From: an uncultured Actinomycetes bacterium
GTDB lineage: Bacteria > Actinomycetota > Thermoleophilia > Gaiellales > F1-60-MAGs149
DNA length: 6,987 nt
Direction of reading: 5' to 3'
NCBI GenBank assembly: GCA_903847495.1
Contig: CAINDT010000318.1
Coordinates: 1-6,987, forward strand
The position numbers and the translations under genes are program-made. Below the pieces are notes generated by a model. The model was not told where the DNA came from and did not search any database. It saw only the letters and a list, made by a program, of their open reading frames with translations. Shown in pieces: positions 1 to 5,209 of this stretch. Each line of letters begins with the position of its first letter. Position 1 is the stretch's first letter.

Positions 1-354
1 CAGGGCGGGGGCGGGTGGCGTCGGCCCGCGGTGCGTCGCGCTGACGCCATCCGCGGCCGCCGGCGCGCCGCCCGGGTCGTCGAACAGCACCGCGTGCACC
101 TCGACCACGTAGAGGTGCGCACCCGCCGCATCTTCGAAATGTTCCTCCAAGATCGCCAGGTGGATGCCGCCCTCCACGACGAGCTCGGTCTCCTCGAGCA
201 CCTCGCGGCGCGCCGCCTCGAGCGGCTCTTCGCCCGGTTCGATACGTCCACCCGGCAGCGCCCAGCGCCCCAGCGACGGCGGCTTCGCGCGCTCGATCCA
301 GACGTGACCTGCGGGGCTGCGCAGGACACCCAGGGCAATGCGCGTGGCGGCCAT
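1..354 (-). CDS. NUDIX hydrolase (MutT-like), 3' end beyond window
   Basis: Reverse-strand frame open from an ATG at 354-352 to position 1, giving 118 residues with no stop; the C-terminus lies outside the window. NUDIX enzymes hydrolyse nucleoside diphosphates linked to another moiety, using Mg2+ bound by the NUDIX helix. Residues about 34-59 hold the box: the LPGG turn, then GRIEPGE, seven residues, and REVLEETEL, matching Gx5Ex7REUxEExGU except that the usual Gly is Glu. The preceding strand with GRWALPGG is typical of MutT/ADP-ribose-type members. The substrate cannot be told. After residue 95 the sequence becomes Ala/Pro/Gly-rich where the family normally has a conserved strand and helix. 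An in-frame GTG at 363 is an alternative start. No clear Shine-Dalgarno is present, but TACGGT lies 7 bases before the ATG, which would fit leaderless transcription. Divergent from the helicase gene, 51 bases apart. Confidence 0.85.
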   Translation of the reverse strand, partial: MAATRIALGVLRSPAGHVWIERAKPPSLGRWALPGGRIEPGEEPLEAARREVLEETELVVEGGIHLAILEEHFEDAAGAHLYVVEVHAVLFDDPGGAPAAADGVSATHRGPTPPAPAL

Positions 355-405
355 GCGTGGCACCGTAGCGGCCCCCGATCCCGGTGGTAGGTTGGGTCGT
401 CCGAG

Positions 406-2289
406 ATGCGCCGTTACAAGGACCAGCTGGGGTACGCCTCGCCGCTCAAGCATGCGCTGCCGGCCTTCCGCTCACGCGACGGGCAGCTGCGGCTCGCGCA
501 GGAGGTCGGCGACACGATCGATCGTGGCGGCGTGCTCGTCGCCGAGGCCGCGACGGGCATCGGCAAGAGCCTCGCCTATCTCGTGCCCGCCGCGCTGAGC
601 GGTCGGCGCGTCGTCGTGACCACCTCGACGAAGGCCCTGCAGGGGCAGCTGCTCAACGAGGATCTGCCGTTGGCCCGGCAGGCCACCGGCCTCGACATCA
701 CCGCCGCGGTCGTCAAGGGTCGCTCGAACTACGTCTGCCGGGTGCAGCGCGCCCTCGCCCACCAGCGCGTGCCGGAGGAGCACCAGCCGGAGCTCGCGCG
801 CCTTGACGAGTGGCTCATCCGCACCCGCGAGGGCGACCGCGACGAGCTGCCGTTCGTGCCGTCCGAGGCGGTCTGGCGCGAGCTGTCGGTCGGCCCCGAT
901 CGCTGCCGCGGCGTCCGCTGCACCGAGCGCGACGGCTGCTATGCCGAGCTCGCGCGCGAGCACGCGACGGGCTGCCAGATCGTGCTGGTCAACCACGCGC
1001 TCTACCTCGCCGATCTCGCGCTGCGCTCGGCGCGCGGCGGTGAGCCCGTGATCCTGCCCGAGCACGACGTGCTTGTGGTCGACGAGGCGCACGACTTCGA
1101 GAAGGTGGCGGCGGAGTCGCTCGGCGCCCGCGTCTCGGGTCCGGCGCTATCGCGCTTCGCTCGCGATGTGGATAGCGCCTGCGCCTCGGCGGTCAAGATC
1201 CCGCCGGCCGCCGACCTGGCGATGTTGCAGGTGCATGGCGACCGCCTGTTCAACGCGCTGCCGGAGGGGCGCCGCGTGCGCCTCGACGAGCAACGGCTCC
1301 AGCAGCTGCCGCGCGATGCCGCCGACGCCATGCGCGTGGCGCTCGACTCGATCGCCGAGCGCATCAAGGACCACTCCGACGAGTGCGAGGCGCTGGCCCG
1401 GCAGGCGCAGCGGCAGGCCTACGCGCTCGAGGCGATCCTGGCGCCCGATCACGAGGAGACCGTCGTGTGGTCTGAGCGCGACGCGCGCGGCGGCGTCGAG
1501 CTGCGGGCCGCACCGACCGCCGTCGGTCCGCTGCTGCGCGAGCACCTCTGGGACACGCTGCACGCCGGCATTCTCGTGAGTGCCACGCTGGCGGATGGCG
1601 AGGGACTCACCGGCATCTGCCGTCGCCTCGGGGCCGACAATGCGAAGACGCACATCGAGACCTCGCCCTTCGACATCGCGAGCAATGCGCGCCTGTACGT
1701 GCCGGCCGACATCGTGGGTGGCGGTCAGGCGGATCCAGAGAAGGTGGCGACGCGTATCGCGGCGCTGATTGAGGCCTCGGGCGGTCGTGCGCTCGTGCTC
1801 TCACCGTCGCTCAACAGGCTGCGCCTGCTGCATTCGCTGGTGCGGGATCGCATCTCGTACCCGCTGCTGTGCCAGGGCGAGGCCGCGCGCGATGTGCTGC
1901 TCGAGCGCTTCCGCACCGATGAGACGTCGGTGCTCTTCGCCTCCATGACGTTCTGGCAGGGCGTGGATATCCCCGGGCGCTCGCTCGAGCTCGTGGTGCT
2001 CGAGAGCCTGCCGTTCGCCGTGCCGGATGACCCGCTGATCGCGGCGAAGTCGGAGCGTGCTGAGCGCGATGGCGGCAGTGGTTTCAAGGACGTAGCGCTG
2101 CCGCACGCCTCGCTGCTGCTCAAGCAGGGCTTCGGTCGCCTGCTGCGCAGCGAGACGGATCGCGGCGTCGTCGCGGTGCTCGACTCCCGCCTCGTCACGA
2201 AGTCGTACGGCAACGAGCTGCGGGCCAGCCTGCCCGATGTCCCGTTCACGGCCTCGCTCGACGAGGTGCGCGCCTTCTTGGCGGCGTAG
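406..2289 (+). CDS. dinG: DinG/YoaA-family ATP-dependent DNA helicase (XPD-like, iron-sulfur)
   Basis: 627-residue superfamily 2 helicase of the XPD/DinG group, which unwinds DNA 5'-to-3' and resolves forks, D-loops and R-loops during repair. Motifs in order: RDGQ near 24-27; Walker A AATGIGKS at 48-55; motif Ia TTSTKALQGQ at 72-81; four cysteines C111, C167, C172 and C178 placed as 4Fe-4S ligands; DEAH at 226-229; VSATLA at 391-396; SPFD at 420-423; SMTFWQGVDIPG at 513-524; and motif VI QGFGRLLR at 574-581. Every helicase motif is intact and length is normal for DinG without an added exonuclease domain. The ATG at 406 gives the expected short N-terminus; a GGTAGG stretch sits about 15 bases upstream and TAGGTT at 388-393 could be a -10. 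The stop codon touches the opposing tRNA-Leu gene, so no terminator of its own fits between. Family is certain; DinG versus YoaA is not resolved. Confidence 0.93.
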   Translation: MRRYKDQLGYASPLKHALPAFRSRDGQLRLAQEVGDTIDRGGVLVAEAATGIGKSLAYLVPAALSGRRVVVTTSTKALQGQLLNEDLPLARQATGLDITAAVVKGRSNYVCRVQRALAHQRVPEEHQPELARLDEWLIRTREGDRDELPFVPSEAVWRELSVGPDRCRGVRCTERDGCYAELAREHATGCQIVLVNHALYLADLALRSARGGEPVILPEHDVLVVDEAHDFEKVAAESLGARVSGPALSRFARDVDSACASAVKIPPAADLAMLQVHGDRLFNALPEGRRVRLDEQRLQQLPRDAADAMRVALDSIAERIKDHSDECEALARQAQRQAYALEAILAPDHEETVVWSERDARGGVELRAAPTAVGPLLREHLWDTLHAGILVSATLADGEGLTGICRRLGADNAKTHIETSPFDIASNARLYVPADIVGGGQADPEKVATRIAALIEASGGRALVLSPSLNRLRLLHSLVRDRISYPLLCQGEAARDVLLERFRTDETSVLFASMTFWQGVDIPGRSLELVVLESLPFAVPDDPLIAAKSERAERDGGSGFKDVALPHASLLLKQGFGRLLRSETDRGVVAVLDSRLVTKSYGNELRASLPDVPFTASLDEVRAFLAA

Positions 2290-2372
2290 TACCCGGAGCG
2301 GGACTCGAACCCGCACGCCTTGCGGCAGTCGATTTTAAGTCGACCGCGTCTGACCAATTCCGCCATCCGGGC
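2290..2372 (-). tRNA. tRNA-Leu (anticodon UAA)
   Basis: The reverse strand folds as an 83-base class II tRNA. The acceptor GCCCGGA pairs with TCCGGGT (a G-U at 1:72), with discriminator A. The D-arm is GCG/CGC. The anticodon stem GTCGA/TCGAC carries the loop CTTAAAA with anticodon TAA at 2337-2335. A long variable arm (GCC-GCAA-GGC) and a T-arm GCGGG-TTCGAGT-CCCGC follow. Anticodon plus long variable arm identify leucine, reading UUA. CCA is not encoded: the bases after the discriminator are CTA, part of the helicase stop read backwards. The gene lies head-on to the helicase with zero bases between them. In GC-rich actinobacteria UUA is a very rare codon; in Streptomyces the equivalent tRNA is bldA, a developmental regulator. 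Any such role here is inference. Confidence 0.97.
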
Positions 2373-2378
2373 CCTACG

Positions 2379-2384
2379 AGGATA
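2379..2384 (-). promoter_or_regulatory. possible -10 box of tRNA-Leu promoter
   Basis: Reading the reverse strand, TATCCT (4 of 6 to TATAAT, and a TAnnnT match) lies 6 bases before the first base of the tRNA. Transcription would then start at or very near the mature 5' end. No convincing -35 was found 16-18 bases upstream, so this rests on the -10 alone. Confidence 0.35.
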
Positions 2385-2454
2385 GCGTCCACACGCGGGC
2401 GCTCGGCCGGCGGGCGCGTTGGTGCGATGTGCAACATATCCCGCTCGCGCCCTG

Positions 2455-2649
2455 ATGGACGACATCCGACACCTGCTCCCCGCATACGCCGCCGGCTCCC
2501 TCGATCGGGATAGCCACGCTCGCGTTGAGCAGGCGCTGCAGGGGTCTCCGATCCTGATGGCGGAGGCACTCGAGCTCCTGCTCGTGAACGACCACCTGCT
2601 CGCGCTGCGCGCGGAACTCGACGAGCAGGCGCGCACCGTCGACGCGTAG
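2455..2649 (+). CDS. small hypothetical protein resembling a cysteine-less anti-sigma (zf-HC2-like) domain
   Basis: A 64-residue acidic, Leu/Ala-rich protein beginning MDDIRHLLPAYAAG. Codon use is strongly G/C at third positions, as in its neighbours, which supports real coding. Residues 4-31 follow the pattern of anti-sigma-factor zinc-finger domains (…LLPAYAAGSLD…, then a helix with HARVEQAL), but the usual Cys-x2-Cys after that helix is replaced by GSPILM and no cysteine is present. The rest (residues 33-60) is a single amphipathic helix rich in Leu and charged residues. No transmembrane segment, so it would be soluble. No Shine-Dalgarno precedes ATG 2455; an in-frame TTG at 2419 would add 12 residues. 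It converges on the ppx-type gene, whose stop lies 28 bases away, and has no sigma-factor gene beside it. The fold resemblance is by eye; function is unknown. Confidence 0.6.
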   Translation: MDDIRHLLPAYAAGSLDRDSHARVEQALQGSPILMAEALELLLVNDHLLALRAELDEQARTVDA

Positions 2650-2677
2650 GGTCGCATGGGTCCGGCCTTCGACGGCC

Positions 2678-3595
2678 TTAGGCAGCGAGCCCGAGCGCCA
2701 GACCGTGCAGGATGTCGCGCTCCGACGCGATGTACGCATCGGCGTGGATCGCGTCGAGCACGGCGAGCAGTACCAGTGCACCACCGATGATCAGCGGCGC
2801 GCGGCCCACCTCGATCGCGGGGCAGCGCTCGCGGCGCTGCTCGGCGGTGAGCGGCGCGAGCTTGGCGATCCAGGTGGCGACGGCATCGCGCGAGACGCGC
2901 GTGCCGTGGATCTTCTCCGAGTCGTAGCCGGGCAGGCCGAGTTCGATCGCAGCGAGGGTCGTGGCGGTGCCGGCGACGGCGATCGGGTCGGATTCGACGG
3001 GCTCGAGCAGGTCGGGGGAGACGTGCCGGTCGATCAGGTTGTCGATCTCCTCGCGCGCCACGGTGAGCTCGGCCGGGCCGACGGCGTTCTCGTTGAGCCA
3101 GCGCTCCGTCATGCGCACGCAGCCGGCCTGCAGCGAGACGGCGCCGAGCACCTCGGTGCCGCGACCGACGACGAGCTCGGTCGAGCCGCCGCCGACGTCG
3201 ATGACCGCCGTCTTGCCCGCAGAGGGTTGCGCGGAGGTGACGCCGCGGAACGTCGCGCGCGCCTCCTCGTCGCCGGACAGCGTGCGGGCAGGGATGCCGA
3301 GATCGCGCGACAGAGAGTGCATGAACGCCTCGCCGTTCGCGGCGTCGCGCACCGCGCTCGTCGCGCTCGCGAAGATGACGTCGCAGTTCAACTCGCGCGC
3401 CCGCTCGACGTAGCCCGTCACGGCCTTGCGCGTCCGACCCATCGCGGTCTCGGACAGTCGCCCATCGCGGTCGACGTGGGCACCCAGCCTGGTGATGGTC
3501 AGCAGCCGTTCGAGTTCTTGGAGCTCACCGTTCTGGACGTCGGCGAGCAGGATCCTCGTCGAGTTCGTCCCCATGTCGATGACACCCACGCGCAT
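2678..3595 (-). CDS. Ppx/GppA family phosphatase (exopolyphosphatase / pppGpp phosphohydrolase)
   Basis: 305 residues with an ASKHA (actin/Hsp70-like) fold. The family releases phosphate from polyphosphate chain ends (Ppx) or converts pppGpp to ppGpp (GppA), linking phosphate storage and stringent response. Motifs: phosphate-1 loop DMGTNST at 7-13; SATSAVRDAAN at 77-87; SGDEEAR at 107-113, carrying the catalytic glutamate; phosphate-2 loop DVGGGSTE at 133-140; AVAGTATTLAA at 206-216; and the closing SERDILHGLALGL at 291-303. The protein ends there, so the C-terminal HD-like domain of E. coli Ppx (about 500 residues) is absent; the short form is usual in actinobacteria such as the mycobacterial paralogues. 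Substrate cannot be assigned from sequence. ATG 3595 starts directly at the first strand. No good Shine-Dalgarno is present; TAGGCT ends 6 bases before the ATG, suggesting a leaderless message. Single gene, divergent from tRNA-fMet. Confidence 0.94.
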   Translation of the reverse strand: MRVGVIDMGTNSTRILLADVQNGELQELERLLTITRLGAHVDRDGRLSETAMGRTRKAVTGYVERARELNCDVIFASATSAVRDAANGEAFMHSLSRDLGIPARTLSGDEEARATFRGVTSAQPSAGKTAVIDVGGGSTELVVGRGTEVLGAVSLQAGCVRMTERWLNENAVGPAELTVAREEIDNLIDRHVSPDLLEPVESDPIAVAGTATTLAAIELGLPGYDSEKIHGTRVSRDAVATWIAKLAPLTAEQRRERCPAIEVGRAPLIIGGALVLLAVLDAIHADAYIASERDILHGLALGLAA

Positions 3596-3601
3596 GGCGG
3601 A

Positions 3602-3607
3602 AGCCTA
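3602..3607 (-). promoter_or_regulatory. possible -10 box for a leaderless Ppx/GppA transcript
   Basis: On the reverse strand TAGGCT (TAnnnT class) is followed by the 6 bases TCCGCC and then the ATG at 3595. This is the spacing expected if transcription begins on the A of the start codon. The alternative reading is that GTAGG is a weak Shine-Dalgarno. No good -35 is visible. Confidence 0.35.
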
Positions 3608-3661
3608 CGTGGGAGGCCCCGCGGGCGACGGTTGCCCGGTCACCACTTCGCGACCTTGCGC

Positions 3662-3667
3662 TAGAGT
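3662..3667 (+). promoter_or_regulatory. possible -10 box of tRNA-fMet promoter
   Basis: TAGAGT, an actinobacterial TAnnnT -10 element, lies 11 bases before the first base of the initiator tRNA, which would give a leader of about 5 bases. The surrounding GCGCTAGAGTG recurs with one difference before the PAS gene at 6238-6248. The -35 region is unclear. Confidence 0.45.
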
Positions 3668-3678
3668 GCCGTTCACGA

Positions 3679-3752
<74 letters not shown>

Positions 3753-3758
3753 CTTGAG

Positions 3759-3785
3759 AAGGCCGGCAGTGATGCCGGCCTTTTT
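3759..3785 (+). terminator. intrinsic terminator after tRNA-fMet
   Basis: A perfect 10-bp stem, AAGGCCGGCA at 3759-3768 and TGCCGGCCTT at 3773-3782, closes on a GTGA loop and runs into TTTTT at 3781-3785. It lies 6 bases after the tRNA and separates it from the FUSC-like gene, which therefore needs its own promoter somewhere in 3786-3877. Confidence 0.95.
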
Positions 3786-3877
3786 CGTGTCCGAGAAGGC
3801 GACCGCGCCCTCGTCTGCGATAGTAGGCCGACGCCGGAGCGGGCGATTGCTCGTCGGCACCGTCACTCACGACCTCT

Positions 3878-3885
3878 GGGAGGGG
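3878..3885 (+). promoter_or_regulatory. strong ribosome binding site of FUSC-like gene
   Basis: GGGAGGGG contains the GGAGG core (3879-3883) six bases before ATG 3890. It fixes this start and is the clearest Shine-Dalgarno in the window. Upstream, GATAGT at 3819-3824 could be a -10, but no matching -35 is seen. Confidence 0.85.
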
Positions 3886-3889
3886 CCGC

Positions 3890-5122
3890 ATGGCGACTGC
3901 AGCACACGAGGGGGAGAAGAAGCCGTTCGCCAAGGTGATCGTGCGGCGCGTGCTGATCACGATCTTCCTGCTCCTCCTGATGCTGATCCCGATGGTCGTG
4001 CTGCTGATCATCACGCGGCAGCCGGCGACCACGTACGCCGCGATGGCGTCGATCATCGGCATCTTCGCGGTGCTCGCCGGCAGTACCCGCCTGGGTGTGA
4101 TCGTGGTGGTCGTCACGGCACTGCTCGCGCCGCTCGCGATTCTCGCCGGACTGACGCCCTTCACCGGTGCCGCGCTGATGGCGATCATGACCGCCGTCGT
4201 CGGGCGCATGTCGATCTTCGGACTGCACCGCGCGGTGATGCTCGTGCCGATCTTCCTCGCGTGGCTCATCATCTCGCCGGTGCCGTGGCTGCCGCTCAAC
4301 GCGCTGGATCGCATCAACGAGCTGATGGCGAAGCACGGCACCTCGCTGGCCGACGTGCTCGACCGCATGCATCCGCACACGCAGGCGGCGACCACGCCCG
4401 GCCCGATGAAGCGCATCATCGGGCACGTGCTGATGGAACAGCGCTTCGACCAGCACTACCTGATCTGGATCGCCGTGACCTTCCTCGTCGGCGGGCTCTT
4501 CCCCGTGGTGATCCTGCCGTTCGTGCTGCGGAAGTTCCCGCTGCCGAAGGCGGCGCCGGCCACGCACACCCGCCACGAGGCGGTGCCGTACACGATCACC
4601 ATCACGGTGCTCACGGCGGTGGCGACGTACTGGTGTCTCGACCATCCGAAGATGACGGCCGGCGCGTTCATGATCGCGACGATCCTCGTCCTCACCCAGG
4701 TCGGTGGCGAGATCAAGTGGCGCCTGACTATCGAGCGCGTGATCGGCACGCTCGCGGGCGCCGGAGCGTTCTTCCTCGCGGTGCAGGCGATCGGCGGGAC
4801 CTCGTACACCGAGGTGCTCGGGATGCCATTCCCGCTCAACATGTACGGCATCGGGCTCCTGTTCGGCGCGCTCGCGATCCTCGCCAAGTTCAGTCCGCGC
4901 CTGTGGATCTACTACGTGCTGATCGTGCCGGCGGCGGCCGCGCTGAACGCCTTCAGCTCCAACCAGGCGGTGAACTTCGGCGAGCAACGCGTCCTCGACA
5001 ACGTCGTCGGCGCCGCACTCGTGATCGCGGCGGCGCTGATCACGCTCGGCGCGAGCCGGTTGGCGGCGAAGCGGGGCAGCGGCGAGACGCCGTCGTCGTC
5101 CCCGGGCACCTCGCCGGCCTGA
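3890..5122 (+). CDS. FUSC-like integral membrane protein (putative aromatic acid / fusaric acid-type exporter)
   Basis: 410 residues, very hydrophobic, with a cytoplasmic-looking basic N-terminus (KKPFAKVIVRR). About twelve membrane spans can be drawn: near 20-42, 48-65, 69-87, 92-105, 113-130, 189-213, 233-249, 254-270, 285-301, 318-333, 338-353 and 371-388. The second half shows features of the FUSC/aromatic-acid-exporter group: ATYWCLDHPKMTAGAFM, then IERVIGTLAGAGAFFL at 281-296, and a second arginine-headed segment QRVLDNVVGAALVI at 366-379. A polar, His-rich loop (about 131-188) separates the halves, and the tail is Ser/Pro-rich. Related proteins export aromatic acids or fusaric acid, but the substrate here is unknown and no membrane-fusion or outer-membrane partner lies nearby. 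The following GntR regulator on the same strand may control it. Family assignment is by motif resemblance; being a polytopic membrane protein is certain. Confidence 0.82.
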   Translation: MATAAHEGEKKPFAKVIVRRVLITIFLLLLMLIPMVVLLIITRQPATTYAAMASIIGIFAVLAGSTRLGVIVVVVTALLAPLAILAGLTPFTGAALMAIMTAVVGRMSIFGLHRAVMLVPIFLAWLIISPVPWLPLNALDRINELMAKHGTSLADVLDRMHPHTQAATTPGPMKRIIGHVLMEQRFDQHYLIWIAVTFLVGGLFPVVILPFVLRKFPLPKAAPATHTRHEAVPYTITITVLTAVATYWCLDHPKMTAGAFMIATILVLTQVGGEIKWRLTIERVIGTLAGAGAFFLAVQAIGGTSYTEVLGMPFPLNMYGIGLLFGALAILAKFSPRLWIYYVLIVPAAAALNAFSSNQAVNFGEQRVLDNVVGAALVIAAALITLGASRLAAKRGSGETPSSSPGTSPA

Positions 5123-5154
5123 TCCGCAGCACGCCGGGTATCGGTCAGGCGCGA

Positions 5155-5169
5155 GGCGCGAAGCGCGCC
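5155..5169. repeat. small GC-rich inverted repeat upstream of GntR promoter
   Basis: GGCGCG and CGCGCC flank an AAG loop (6-bp stem, 3-base loop), ending 5 bases before the proposed -35 of the GntR gene. There is no T-run, so it is a poor intrinsic terminator. It could be a weak hairpin or a protein-binding site; GC-rich DNA produces such repeats by chance. Confidence 0.35.
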
Positions 5170-5174
5170 GAGGG

Positions 5175-5203
5175 TTTACGCGGCCCTCATGAAGCGACAT
5201 AGT
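5175..5203 (+). promoter_or_regulatory. predicted promoter for leaderless GntR transcript
   Basis: TTTACG (5175-5180, 4 of 6 to TTGACA) and CATAGT (5198-5203, 4 of 6 to TATAAT) are separated by exactly 17 bases, and 6 further bases lead to ATG 5210. Spacing is ideal for transcription starting on that A. The -10 and start codon also form CATA-N7-TATG, a possible self-operator. Confidence 0.55.
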
Positions 5204-5209
5204 TCTCGT

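Noticed and set aside
31..390. A 119-codon forward frame at the left edge
   Set aside because: Shadow of the reverse-strand NUDIX gene, which has a recognisable NUDIX box.
1725..2657. A 310-codon reverse frame crossing the helicase 3' end, tRNA-Leu and the small gene
   Set aside because: It runs through a tRNA and is Ser/Arg-rich without motifs; chance open frame in GC-rich DNA.
2660..2680. GGCC-TTCGAC-GGCC hairpin between the small gene and the Ppx/GppA gene as a bidirectional terminator
   Set aside because: The stem is only 4 bp, and neither strand has a T-run.
2705..3664. A 319-codon forward frame opposite the Ppx/GppA gene
   Set aside because: Antisense shadow; the reverse-strand frame holds all conserved phosphatase motifs.
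5155..5169. Hairpin considered as terminator of the FUSC-like gene
   Set aside because: Stem of only 6 bp with a 3-base loop and no T-run after it; kept only as an inverted repeat.
3754..5202. A 482-codon forward frame overlapping the FUSC-like gene
   Set aside because: Its translation is Arg/Ala/Asp/His-rich without recognisable motifs, and it begins inside the tRNA-fMet terminator. It is an out-of-frame shadow of the membrane protein, whose frame has a strong ribosome binding site and coherent membrane spans.
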